A stretch of 64,000 bases of DNA, from the NCBI RefSeq assembly GCF_003236395.1, contig NZ_POUD01000007.1, positions 18,146-82,145 on the forward strand, given 5' to 3'. This DNA is from Nonomuraea aridisoli (lineage in GTDB: Bacteria; Actinomycetota; Actinomycetes; Streptosporangiales; Streptosporangiaceae). Below, piece by piece: positions 52,997-61,145 of the stretch. The first letter of the stretch is position 1. Every line of letters starts with the position of its first letter. The position numbers and the translations under genes were made by a program. Below the pieces are notes generated by a model. That model did not search any database. It had not been told where the DNA came from and saw only the letters and a list, made by a program, of their open reading frames with translations.

Positions 52997-53425
52997 GTGC
53001 GTCTTCCACGTTCGTTCGCCGGGTGGACCATCGCGGTCTTCGGCGTCCTGGCCTTCGCACTCGGCCTGCTCGGACTGATCTCGCCCGACACCATGCTGGC
53101 CATGCTGGGCTTCGAGGTGCTCGACGTCCGCCCGGCCGGGGACTACACGCACGTCTACATGGCCGCGTCGTCGATGGCGGCCGTCAACATGGGCGTCTAC
53201 TACGTGTTCGCCGCCTCCCACGACTACACGCCGTTCTTCCGGTGGACGGTGCCGTTCCGGCTGGTGACGTTCACGGTGTTCACGTCGCTCGTGCTGACGG
53301 GGGCGGCGCCCGGGGAGTTCTTCGGCGTGGGGCTCTGGGAGGGGCTGGGCGCGCTGATCACCGGCTTCGCGCTCTGGCGCGAGGGCAAGCTGCTGCCCTC
53401 GCGCCAGGAGGCGCCCGCCGCGTGA
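52997..53425 (+). CDS. Four-helix membrane protein of unknown function
   Basis: A 142-residue protein, almost entirely hydrophobic: helices at ~9-30, ~50-72, ~82-102 and ~108-128, with the short outward loops VLDVRPAGDYTHVYM and ASHDYTPFFRW. The C-terminus is basic and cytoplasmic. GTG 52997 is preferred because GGAAGGA lies 5 bases upstream; ATG 52946 would add 17 residues that overlap the control region of the divergent sensor gene. I recognise no named family beyond small DUF-type membrane proteins. Confidence 0.7.
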   Translation: MRLPRSFAGWTIAVFGVLAFALGLLGLISPDTMLAMLGFEVLDVRPAGDYTHVYMAASSMAAVNMGVYYVFAASHDYTPFFRWTVPFRLVTFTVFTSLVLTGAAPGEFFGVGLWEGLGALITGFALWREGKLLPSRQEAPAA

Positions 53426-53429
53426 CCGC

Positions 53430-53852
53430 TCAGTGGCGGTCGTCGGAGCCGCGGGCGACGAGACGGTCGCCGGACACGCGCTCGTGTTCACGTTCGGAGC
53501 GCTCGGCCTGTTCGCGTTCGGTACGTTCGGCCCGCTCGCGTTCGGCGTGCTCGCGCTGCAGCTTCCGCTCCAGCTCGCGCTTCTCGTCCTCCAGCCGGGC
53601 CACCCGGCTGGAGGCCTCGGCCTTGGCGCTGCGCAGCCGGCGGTGTTTCCTCGCGGTCCTGCGCGAACCTGACCCGAGCAGCCACAGGCCCAGCGCCAGG
53701 ACGGCCGCGCTGGCCGCCCCGGCCAGGAACATCTCCACGTGGTTGAGCTCGAAGGTGTATCCGAACAGGACGTACCTGGTGCTCTCCTCGGTGAGCACCA
53801 GGTAGAGAGCACCGCCGGCGAGCAGGGCCAGGATCAGTCCCAGCACGATCAT
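53430..53852 (-). CDS. LapA-like membrane protein with a charged coiled-coil tail
   Basis: A 140-residue protein with two membrane helices (~residues 2-18 and ~38-60) joined by YTFELNHVEMFLAGA, the pattern of LapA/DUF1049 proteins. A long Arg/Glu-rich coiled coil follows (~70-130, with RAERTEREQAERSERE-like heptads). ATG 53852 has AAGGGG 8 bases upstream and is preferred over GTG 53861. It converges on the four-helix protein gene with 4 bases between stops. LapA homologues act in envelope assembly; the role here is inferred from fold only. Confidence 0.72.
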   Translation of the reverse strand: MIVLGLILALLAGGALYLVLTEESTRYVLFGYTFELNHVEMFLAGAASAAVLALGLWLLGSGSRRTARKHRRLRSAKAEASSRVARLEDEKRELERKLQREHAERERAERTEREQAERSEREHERVSGDRLVARGSDDRH

Positions 53853-53920
53853 CCAACTCACCCCTTGTCGTCAGAGAGAGGGGTTTCCACTTCCCGGAGA
53901 TCGGCGGGATATGCGGATTC

Positions 53921-54874
53921 TCAGGGGTTCCCGATGAGCGAGAGCAGTGTTTCGAGGGGCATCGAGCCGGGCGGACGCTTCTCCTTGGCGAACCTGTCGG
54001 CCTCGCTCCTGAGCACCTCGTTGACCGGCGTGGGCACGCCGTGCTCGCGTCCGAGCAGGACGATCTCGCCGTTGAGGTAGTCGGCCTCGATGGAGCCGCT
54101 GGCCCGCGCCAGGCTCTGCCAGGACGACCCGCCGCCCCGCTCGACGCCCTCGATGGGACGGGCGTCCACCTTGTGGCCGCGCACCTCGGCCTCCTCCTCG
54201 GGCGTCGAGTACGCGATGCCGGCCCGCTCCAGCACGGTGCGGGCCTCGGCGCGGGCGCGTTCGGCCACCTCGGAGGCGCCCGGCGCGCGGCCGACGAGCG
54301 CGTCGACGGCGTTGGCCAGGTTGCCGAGCAGTTTGCCGTACTTCCAGCGCATCACGTCGGGCGCGGCGCGGGCCACCAGGCCGCGCTTGCCGAGGTCGGT
54401 GACGATCCGGTGGCCGAGGTCGTCCACACCCTGTGGATAACGGCCGACGTGCAGCATGCCCGAGTAGGGGTGGCCGGGGGCCACGACGACGCCCGGCTCG
54501 AGGTGCTGGGCGGGCAGCCAGACGCACATGCCGTAGACGCGCTCGAACCGGCGCAGGACCATGCGCTCGTTGGCGACGCCGTTCTGGGCGCACACCACGG
54601 GCAGGTCGCGCGGCCAGGGGTCGAGGGCGGCGATGGTGTCCTGCGACTTGGTCGCGAGGATGAGCACGTCGTCGTCGCGCGTGGGCACGGGGCCGTCGGC
54701 GGCCGGGATGTCGAGGGTCTCGTCGGACTCGGGGGTGATCAGGCGCAGGCCGTCACGTCTCAGCGCCTCGTAGTGGGCTCCGCGCGCCACCAGCAGGACG
54801 TCGTGCCCGCCCTGGTGGAGGCGGGCCCCGATGGTGCCGCCGACTGCTCCTGCTCCGACCACGATGTAGCGCAT
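53921..54874 (-). CDS. 2-dehydropantoate 2-reductase family protein (PanE/ApbA)
   Basis: NADPH-dependent reduction of a 2-keto acid; PanE itself makes pantoate for coenzyme A. The 317-residue protein has the dinucleotide motif IVVGAGAVGGTIGA at its N-terminus, AQNGVANE with the nicotinamide-contact region, and a C-terminal helical domain with KYGKLLGNLANAVDAL (catalytic Lys) and SSWQSLARA. The fit is good for the family but not proof of pantoate synthesis, since paralogs with other substrates are frequent and no other pan gene is near. ATG 54874 has CATTCT 6 bases upstream. Confidence 0.8.
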   Translation of the reverse strand: MRYIVVGAGAVGGTIGARLHQGGHDVLLVARGAHYEALRRDGLRLITPESDETLDIPAADGPVPTRDDDVLILATKSQDTIAALDPWPRDLPVVCAQNGVANERMVLRRFERVYGMCVWLPAQHLEPGVVVAPGHPYSGMLHVGRYPQGVDDLGHRIVTDLGKRGLVARAAPDVMRWKYGKLLGNLANAVDALVGRAPGASEVAERARAEARTVLERAGIAYSTPEEEAEVRGHKVDARPIEGVERGGGSSWQSLARASGSIEADYLNGEIVLLGREHGVPTPVNEVLRSEADRFAKEKRPPGSMPLETLLSLIGNP

Positions 54875-54893
54875 TGTCAGAGAATGGCATTGC

Positions 54894-55622
54894 TCACTTG
54901 GCGAGCGCCACTTGTGCCTGCGGGGCCATGGACGTGCCGCGCGACCGCTCCCGCATGATCGTCCTGAGCACGCGCCAGCCGTCGCGGACCGCGTGCAGGT
55001 TGCTGTCGCCGTGGATGCGCGAGTGCTCGTGGCTCGGGACCTCGCGGATGACGAGGCCGGCCTGCGCGGCGCGGACGTTCATGAGGGTCTCGATCTCGAA
55101 GCCGTCGCAGTCGAGGGCGAGGGCGTCGAGGTGGTGGGCCCAGAAGGCGTTGTAGCCGTAGCAGAGGTCGGTGTAGCGGGTGCCGTAGAGCAGATTCGTC
55201 AGCGTGGTGAGGACCTTGTTGCCGAGCGAGCGGATCGGGCTGAGGTCGTCGGAGCCGCCACCGGGGGCGTACCGGGAGCCCTTGGCGAAGTCGGCGCCGT
55301 TGACGAGCGCGGTGACGAACGAGTGGATCTCGCGGCCGTCGGTGGAGCCGTCGGCGTCGATCATGACGATGATGTCGCCCCGGGCGGCCTGGAAGCCCTC
55401 GATGAGGGCGTTGCCCTTGCCGCGCCGGGTCTGCACGACGACCCGGAGATCGGGCCGCAGCCGGCGTGCCACGGCGACGGTGTCGTCTGCCGAGTTGCCG
55501 TCGACCAGGATCACCTCGTCGATCCACTCGGGCAGCGTGGCGAAGACGTGAGGGAGGTTCTCGGCTTCGTTCATCGCGGGGACGATGACACTGACGCTGG
55601 CGGCGAAGGGCTGCTTGTTCAT
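54894..55622 (-). CDS. Family 2 glycosyltransferase (dolichyl-phosphate mannosyltransferase-like)
   Basis: A 242-residue GT-A fold enzyme. VIVPAMNEAENLPHV and VDGNSADDT open the nucleotide-binding half. The metal-binding DxD is in VMIDADGSTDG, and GSRYAPGGGSDDL matches the polyprenyl-phosphate sugar transferases. LCYGYNAFWAHHLD is the acceptor-site region. There is no C-terminal membrane pair, so it is peripheral. GGGGGA lies 10 bases before ATG 55622. It may supply a polyprenyl-phosphate sugar to surface glycosylation. Confidence 0.88.
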   Translation of the reverse strand: MNKQPFAASVSVIVPAMNEAENLPHVFATLPEWIDEVILVDGNSADDTVAVARRLRPDLRVVVQTRRGKGNALIEGFQAARGDIIVMIDADGSTDGREIHSFVTALVNGADFAKGSRYAPGGGSDDLSPIRSLGNKVLTTLTNLLYGTRYTDLCYGYNAFWAHHLDALALDCDGFEIETLMNVRAAQAGLVIREVPSHEHSRIHGDSNLHAVRDGWRVLRTIMRERSRGTSMAPQAQVALAK

Positions 55623-55673
55623 GAAAGCAAGGTCCCCCGCCGCGCATGCATTTTGCTTGAAATCTTCTTGCAG

Positions 55674-55718
55674 CCACCGAATTTCGGGCGATATTTCAGT
55701 GAATTTCGGCTTCGGTGG
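55674..55718 (-). other. Hairpin at the 3' end of the P-loop kinase gene
   Basis: CCACCGAA pairs with TTCGGTGG across the kinase stop codon, with two internal GAATTTCGG copies in an AT-rich loop. It resembles a terminator or processing hairpin before the downstream glycosyltransferase gene. Confidence 0.45.
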
Positions 55719-56226
55719 AACGGGAAATGATCTCGTCCACCGTCTCCTCGACGGTCTGGTGTGAGGTGTCCAGCCACAGCCCGAGGCGTGGCGTCTCGCG
55801 CCGGAGCACCGCGTCGAACTGGGCGATCACCCATCCGCCCGCGTAGCCGGTCTTGCCGCGGGCGCTCTCGCGGCGGGCCACCACCGCCGGGTCCGGAGCC
55901 AGAACGACCACATAAAGCGGGCGTGTATCGACTAGTTTCGTAAACCGTTCCAGATCCGGTCCGATAATGATGTCCTGGACTATTGACGTAAAGCCCGCAT
56001 TGGCATAAAGGTCCGCCGTATTCGCGGCGATCCGCTGGCGGAGGTGGAGCTGGCGGACCTCCTCCTCGCCCATGTCCGGGGTCGGGTCGGCGCGGCCCCC
56101 GACGACCATGCGCCGGAACACGTCACCGCGGACGTGCGCCGACCGCGGCAGCCGTTCTGCGAGGGCCTGCGCCACCGTCGACTTGCCGGACGCCATGACG
56201 CCAGTGATCAGGACGACGCCGTTCAC
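55696..56226 (-). CDS. P-loop kinase or phosphotransferase of the AAA_33 type
   Basis: A 176-residue nucleotide-binding protein. Walker A is LITGVMASGKST, DVFRRMVVGG holds the following switch region, and VVLAPDPAVVARRESAR is the lid-like helix of gluconate-kinase or chloramphenicol-phosphotransferase relatives. Start GTG 56226 overlaps the LysRS stop as GTGA, so translation is coupled to the tRNA synthetase. The substrate is unknown; small-molecule or RNA-end phosphorylation are both possible. Confidence 0.75.
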   Translation of the reverse strand: MNGVVLITGVMASGKSTVAQALAERLPRSAHVRGDVFRRMVVGGRADPTPDMGEEEVRQLHLRQRIAANTADLYANAGFTSIVQDIIIGPDLERFTKLVDTRPLYVVVLAPDPAVVARRESARGKTGYAGGWVIAQFDAVLRRETPRLGLWLDTSHQTVEETVDEIISRSTEAEIH

Positions 56227-57845
56227 ACGCCCACCAGCTTTCGCACCCGGTCGGCGCCGACCGCCATGAGCAGCGTCGGCAGCCTGGGGCCGGTGTCGCG
56301 GCCGACGAGCAGCCGGTAGAGGAGGGCGAAGAACTCCCGCTGGGCGGCCTTCAGCTCGGGCGTGGCCGGCGCGTCGGCCGGCAGCCCGGCCAGGCGCTTC
56401 GGCACGCCGTAGACCAGGGCGGTCAGGCCGTCGAGGGTCCAGTCGTCGAGGCCGTCGGCCAGCAGGCGCAGCGCCTCCCTGTCGTCGGCGCCGAGCGAGG
56501 CGAGCAGCTCGTGGTCTGGCGTCTCGCGCACGTGCGTGCGCTGCTCGGGCGGCAGGTGGCCGTCGACCCAGCGCTGCGCTCGGTCGAGACGCGGGCGGGC
56601 CGCGTCGAGCGAGGGCACGCCGTCGAGGTCGCGCAGGATGCGCAGGGTCTGGCCGGCGTGGCCGGTGGTGATGTCGGCGACGGAGGCGAGCGTGCGGTAG
56701 GGGACCGGGTGGGGCGTGGCCGGCAGCGGGGCCTGCGCCGTGCGCACCGCCCGGTGGTAGGCCGCCAGCTCGGCGGGCTGGGCCCGGCCCTCGGTGACCT
56801 TGCGGCCGAGGGCGTCCCACTCGTCGTAGAGGCGGTGGATCTCCTGGTCGAAGGCGATCTTGAAGGACTGGGCGGGCTTGCGGCGGGCGTACAGCCAGCG
56901 CAGCACCGGCGCCTCCATGATCTCCAGCGCGTCGGCCGGGGTGGGCACGTCGCCCTTGGAGCTGCTCATCTTGGCCATGCCGGTGATGCCGACGAAGGCG
57001 TACATCGGGCCGATGGGCTGCTGCCCGCCGAACACCTCGCCGACGATCTGGCCGCCGACGACCCACGCCGAGCCCGGCGAGTGGTGGTCGACCCCGGACG
57101 GCTCGAAGACCACGCCCTCGTAGGCCCAGCGCATCGGCCAGTCGACCTTCCACACCAGCTTGCCGCGGTCGTGCTCGGCGAGCCGGACGGTCTCGCCGAA
57201 GCCGCACTCGCAGGTGTAGGCCAGCTCGGTCGTCTCGTCGTCGTACGCGGTGACGGTCGTCAGATCGCGCCCGCACAGCTCGCAGTACGGCCGGTACGGG
57301 TAATAGGCCTGCTCGCCGGGCTCGTCGGGCTCACCGGCGCGGGTCCGGTAGCGCGAGAGCACGGCGTCGATCCTCCCGCGCTCGCGCATGGCCAGCAGGA
57401 TCTGCTCGCGGTAGGCGCCCGAGGTGTACTGCTCGGTCTGGCTGATGGCGCGCACCTCGACGCCCAGCTCCGCCAGCGCCCGCTCCATGGGCGCCCTGAA
57501 GTGCTCGGCCCAGTTGGGGTGGGAGCTGCCGGGCGGGGCCGGCACCGAGGTCAGCGGCTTGCCGATGTGCTCGGCCCAGGAGGGGTCGATGCCGGCGGGA
57601 ACGCGGCGGAAGCGGTCGTAGTCGTCCCACGACAGCAGGTGGACGCACTCGACGCCGCGCCGCCTGATCTCGTCGGCGACCAGGTGGGGGGTCATGACCT
57701 CGCGCAGGTTGCCCAGGTGGATGGGGCCCGACGGGCTGAGCCCTGAGGCGCAGACGATGGCTTTGCCCGGGGCACGCCTCTCCGCCTCGGCCATCACATC
57801 GTCCGCGAACCTGGAGACCCAGTCGGTCTCGGCACTTTCCGCCAT
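56223..57845 (-). CDS. lysS: Class I lysyl-tRNA synthetase
   Basis: Charges tRNA-Lys using the Rossmann-fold class I enzyme, as in archaea and a minority of bacteria. The 540-residue protein carries the HIGH-type motif PSGPIHLGN near residue 39 and KMSSSKG near residue 281. A zinc-ribbon insert (CELCGRDL ... TCECGFGE) lies in between, and a helical anticodon-binding region forms the C-terminal half. ATG 57845 has AAGAAT 6 bases upstream and no ribosome binding site, so it is probably leaderless. Whether a class II LysRS also exists cannot be seen from this window. Confidence 0.92.
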   Translation of the reverse strand: MAESAETDWVSRFADDVMAEAERRAPGKAIVCASGLSPSGPIHLGNLREVMTPHLVADEIRRRGVECVHLLSWDDYDRFRRVPAGIDPSWAEHIGKPLTSVPAPPGSSHPNWAEHFRAPMERALAELGVEVRAISQTEQYTSGAYREQILLAMRERGRIDAVLSRYRTRAGEPDEPGEQAYYPYRPYCELCGRDLTTVTAYDDETTELAYTCECGFGETVRLAEHDRGKLVWKVDWPMRWAYEGVVFEPSGVDHHSPGSAWVVGGQIVGEVFGGQQPIGPMYAFVGITGMAKMSSSKGDVPTPADALEIMEAPVLRWLYARRKPAQSFKIAFDQEIHRLYDEWDALGRKVTEGRAQPAELAAYHRAVRTAQAPLPATPHPVPYRTLASVADITTGHAGQTLRILRDLDGVPSLDAARPRLDRAQRWVDGHLPPEQRTHVRETPDHELLASLGADDREALRLLADGLDDWTLDGLTALVYGVPKRLAGLPADAPATPELKAAQREFFALLYRLLVGRDTGPRLPTLLMAVGADRVRKLVGV

Positions 57846-57894
57846 CGCGCCATTCTTGCGGCTTCGCGCGTCGCAAGCCAACGCGTATGCGCCT

Positions 57895-59226
57895 TCAGGC
57901 CGCGCGGGTGCGGCTCTGCCGGCCGAGCGCGGCCAGCACGGCGGGCGGGTCGATGACGCCGTAGCCGTAGTCGTGGTCGAAGCCGACCGTGCTGCGGTCG
58001 TCGGCGGTGCGGTGGAGCAGGGTGCGCAGCTGGGACGGCGACAGCGCGGCGGCGGACCTGCGGGTGCGGACGGCGGCGACCACCCCGGCGGCGACCGGGC
58101 AGGAGGCGGAGGTGCCGGTGTCGGCGGCCCCGACGGCCTCGGAGCCGGCGAAGTGGGTGTAGGCGCACAGGTCGGGCTTGCGCTCCGACAGCCGGCCGGG
58201 GCCCTGGGAGGAGTAGCCGACGCGCTCGCCGCGCACGTCGACGCCGCCGACGGACAACACGGCCGGGTGGGAGTTGGCGCCCGCGATCGGCCGCTCGGGG
58301 AACCCGCAGGAGGCGTCGGGGCAGTCGCGCCCGCAGTTGCCGGCCGCGAAGAGGATGTCGGCGCCCGCGCCCTCCAGGCTCCCCACGATCACGTTGAACG
58401 GGTGGGCCGGGTTGTCGGAGTAGTTGCCCGGGTGGCCGGGCGGGAAGTCCGCGTCGGGCGAGGCGAGGCCCCAGCTGTTGCTGACCACCAGCGCCCGCGC
58501 GTCGGCCGGCATGGCCCGCAGCACGCCGTCGAGGTGGGAGTAGGCGGCCACCGCGTCCGACAGCAGCCCTTCGGCCGAACGCTCCCGGCTGAGCAGCACC
58601 GGCAGGTCGAGCAGGGTGGCCTTGGGCGCGGCGAGCAGCGCGTCGAAGGCGCACATGGAGCCGTGGGTGACCGGATGGCGCCCGGGGGTCTTGGCCACGC
58701 CCGGCGGGGCCCAGCTGCGGGCGGCGTCGACGGCGACGTCGTGGCCGATGCGGGCGGCGATGTGGTCGGCGTTGACGCCGGTGTCGACGATCGCCACGGT
58801 CACGCCCTCGCCGTCGTGGCCGGACGACCACAGGTCGTAGGTGTTCAGGAGCCGCCTGACCTGCTCCCAGTCGCCGACGGGGCCGTCGCCGGCGCAGGTG
58901 AGGTGGCTGCGGATGGGCGGGTCGGCGAACACGCCGGTGACCTCGCGTACGGACGACGACAGCAGCACCGGGCGGGTGGCGAGCTCGGCGTCGGAGATCT
59001 CGCCGCGGACGAGGACGGTGGCGTGCTCGGGGGCCATGGAGAACTCCGCCCGCTGGTACGGCGACAGGCCGGTGACCGGCCGCGGCACGGCCACCGGCGT
59101 GTACGTCTCGTCGAGGAGGACTCCGGGCAGGTCGGCGACGACGTCGGCGACCGTGCTGCGGACGTTCGCGTCGAGCACGGACGCGACGACGTCGGGGGCG
59201 GGACGGAGCTGGATCAGGACGCGCAT
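57895..59226 (-). CDS. S8-family subtilisin-like serine protease, cytoplasmic
   Basis: A 443-residue protease. The triad is complete: Asp in VAIVDTGVNA, His in HPVTHGSMCAF and Ser in DTGTSASCPVAAG, with the oxyanion Asn in LFAAGNCGRDC. Residues 1-130 form an N-terminal domain with no signal peptide or obvious propeptide, so it is predicted to stay in the cytoplasm, unlike most subtilases. Four cysteines around FAAGNCGRDCPDASC could bind metal. GAGAGG lies 6 bases before ATG 59226, and inverted repeats at 59240-59263 cover its control region. Confidence 0.85.
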   Translation of the reverse strand: MRVLIQLRPAPDVVASVLDANVRSTVADVVADLPGVLLDETYTPVAVPRPVTGLSPYQRAEFSMAPEHATVLVRGEISDAELATRPVLLSSSVREVTGVFADPPIRSHLTCAGDGPVGDWEQVRRLLNTYDLWSSGHDGEGVTVAIVDTGVNADHIAARIGHDVAVDAARSWAPPGVAKTPGRHPVTHGSMCAFDALLAAPKATLLDLPVLLSRERSAEGLLSDAVAAYSHLDGVLRAMPADARALVVSNSWGLASPDADFPPGHPGNYSDNPAHPFNVIVGSLEGAGADILFAAGNCGRDCPDASCGFPERPIAGANSHPAVLSVGGVDVRGERVGYSSQGPGRLSERKPDLCAYTHFAGSEAVGAADTGTSASCPVAAGVVAAVRTRRSAAALSPSQLRTLLHRTADDRSTVGFDHDYGYGVIDPPAVLAALGRQSRTRAA

Positions 59227-59239
59227 GAGAACCTCTCTG

Positions 59240-59263
59240 TTACCGAAGCATTACCCTCGGTAA
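59240..59263. promoter_or_regulatory. Nested inverted repeats upstream of the S8 protease gene
   Basis: TTACCGA (59240-59246) pairs with TCGGTAA (59257-59263). Inside it, TTACC at 59251 and GGTAA at 59259 form a second palindrome with a three-base centre. They end 14 bp before the protease start codon. Confidence 0.4.
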
Positions 59264-59304
59264 TCATGCCCGTCCGGTCCGTGGATGATTCCTGTGGGGA
59301 AGCT

Positions 59305-60405
59305 TTACGTGGTCGCCGCGTACGGGTCCCAGTCCTCGGGGAGCGGCTCCGGCACGGCCGTGGTCGAGGCGATCGGCCGGAACTCGGCGCGTTCGCCCGA
59401 CTCCGCGATGGCCGACATGAGGTCGAGCACGTGGCAGGCCAGCTCGCCCGAGGCGCGGTGCGGCGTGCCCGCGCGGATCGACCTCGCCATGTCCAGGACG
59501 CCGATGCCGCGTCCCGCCGTCGTGCCCGTCACCGGCAGCTCCCGCCAGTCGGCGTCGCGTAATCCGCGGGCCAGCAGCGGGCCCTCGAACGTGTTCGGGT
59601 CGGGCAGCGACAGCGCGCCCTCGGTGCCGATGATCTCGATCATCCGCCGGTTCACGGCCGAGTCGAAGCTGAACGTGGCCGCCGCCGTGGCCGTGCCGGG
59701 GAAGTCGAGCAGGGCGTTGACGTGGGTCGGCACCGCCACGGGGAAGAGCGTGCCCGCCTTCGGGCCCGAGCCGACCACCCGCTGGTCGCGGGCCCGGCGC
59801 GTGCCGGCCGCCACCCGCGCGACCGGCCCGAGCAGCGCCACCAGCGCGGTCAGGTAGTACGGCCCCAGGTCGAACAGCGGGCCGCCGCCCGGCTGGTAGA
59901 AGAACTCCGGGTTCGGGTGCCACGACTCCGGCCCGAGGCTCTGCGTGGCCGCCGTGACGGCGACCGGCGCCCCGACGAGCCCGGAGCGCAGGGCGCGCAG
60001 CGCCGACTGCAGCCCCGCGCCCAGGAACGTGTCGGGGGCGCCGCCCAGCCGCAGGCCCCGGTCGGCGGCCTCCGCCATGACCTTGGCGGCCTCGTCCACG
60101 TCCATGGCGAAGGGCTTCTCGCCGTACACGTGCTTGCCGGCGCGCAGGGACTCCAGCGCGACGGCCGCGTGCGCGGCGGGGACGGTCAGGTTGACCACGA
60201 TCTCCACCTCGGGCACGGCCAGCGCCGTGCCGAGGTCGCCGGAGACCGGCACGCCGTGCTCGCGGGCGACCGCGGCGGCCCGGCCGGTGTCGAGATCCGC
60301 GACGGCGAGCACCCGCACGTCGGGGAAGGCGGTGAGGTTGCGCAGATACTGGCCACTGATCACTCCGGCGCCCACCAGGGCGACGCCGACGGGACCGTTG
60401 CTCAA
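59305..60405 (-). CDS. Gfo/Idh/MocA-family oxidoreductase
   Basis: A 366-residue NAD(P)-dependent sugar or polyol dehydrogenase. Rossmann motif VALVGAGVISGQYL near the N-terminus, catalytic Lys in VYGEKPFAMD, and C-terminal half with FFYQPGGGPLFDLGPYYL, which holds the substrate-site His/Tyr region. TTG 60405 overlaps the upstream stop as TTGA and has GGAGG close by; the open frame continues upstream inside the isomerase gene. Third gene of the xylA operon, so it probably handles a pentose or the product of the TIM-barrel isomerase. Confidence 0.84.
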   Translation of the reverse strand: MSNGPVGVALVGAGVISGQYLRNLTAFPDVRVLAVADLDTGRAAAVAREHGVPVSGDLGTALAVPEVEIVVNLTVPAAHAAVALESLRAGKHVYGEKPFAMDVDEAAKVMAEAADRGLRLGGAPDTFLGAGLQSALRALRSGLVGAPVAVTAATQSLGPESWHPNPEFFYQPGGGPLFDLGPYYLTALVALLGPVARVAAGTRRARDQRVVGSGPKAGTLFPVAVPTHVNALLDFPGTATAAATFSFDSAVNRRMIEIIGTEGALSLPDPNTFEGPLLARGLRDADWRELPVTGTTAGRGIGVLDMARSIRAGTPHRASGELACHVLDLMSAIAESGERAEFRPIASTTAVPEPLPEDWDPYAATT

Positions 60406-61145
60406 GAGCCCTCCAAGCTGCTGAGGTAGGCGTGGCTTTCGGCGAGGACGGCGAAGATGTCGTCCGCGCACTCGTCGAGCTCGACGATCCGCAGCGCGCC
60501 CGGGGCGGCGGCGAGGATGTCGGGCACGGGCATGACGCCCTGGCCGACCGCGGTGTGCGGCCGGTCCTTGACCCCAGGGCCGTCCTTGACGTGCAGGGCC
60601 AGCGTGCGCTCGGCCAGGCGGCCGAGCAGGGCGGGCACGTCGGCGCCGCCCACGGCCGCCCAGTACGTGTCGATCTCCAGGAAAACCTCGGGGGCGAGCC
60701 GGTCGGCCAGCACCTCCAGGGCGTGCCGGCCGTCCAGTCGCGGCTCGATCTCCCACCAGTGGTTGTGGTAACCGAGCCGCAGCCCGTAGCCGGCCGCCTG
60801 CTCGGCCAGGTCGTTGAGCAGGTCGGCCGTGCGCGCCAGGCCGTCGAGCGTGGTGAACTCCTCGTGCGGGACGCCGCCCGGGACGATCACCAGCCCGGCG
60901 CCGAGCGTGGCGACCGCCTCGAACACCTCCGCCGGCTCCCTGCGCAGCAGCGCGGACGCGTGCGTCGCCGGGACGCGCAGCCCCAGGTCGTCGGCGAGCC
61001 GCCGTAAGCCCTCCGGATCGGCCAGCGGGTCGTAGGGCTCGACGGCGCCGTAGCCGATGATCGCGATCCGGCGCAGCACGGCGACGCGGTCGGCGGCCAG
61101 CTCCTCCCTGACGGTGTAGAGCTGGACGCCGAAGGGGGAGGTCAT
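60402..61145 (-). CDS. Sugar phosphate isomerase/epimerase, TIM-barrel
   Basis: A 247-residue member of the xylose-isomerase-like TIM-barrel family. [11 protein letters not shown] opens the barrel, HNHWWEIEP and [11 protein letters not shown] give metal-binding Glu/His residues, and LHVKDGPG and ELDECADD the later ones. Start ATG 61145 overlaps the xylA stop as ATGA, and its own stop overlaps the oxidoreductase start, so three genes are coupled. Isomerisation or epimerisation of a keto sugar is predicted; the substrate is not determined. Confidence 0.85.
   Translation of the reverse strand: MTSPFGVQLYTVREELAADRVAVLRRIAIIGYGAVEPYDPLADPEGLRRLADDLGLRVPATHASALLRREPAEVFEAVATLGAGLVIVPGGVPHEEFTTLDGLARTADLLNDLAEQAAGYGLRLGYHNHWWEIEPRLDGRHALEVLADRLAPEVFLEIDTYWAAVGGADVPALLGRLAERTLALHVKDGPGVKDRPHTAVGQGVMPVPDILAAAPGALRIVELDECADDIFAVLAESHAYLSSLEGS

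Noticed and set aside
55696..57276. 526-codon minus-strand frame including the P-loop kinase
   Set aside because: The first ~350 codons are out of frame with class I LysRS and have no homology features; only the part from GTG 56226 is real.
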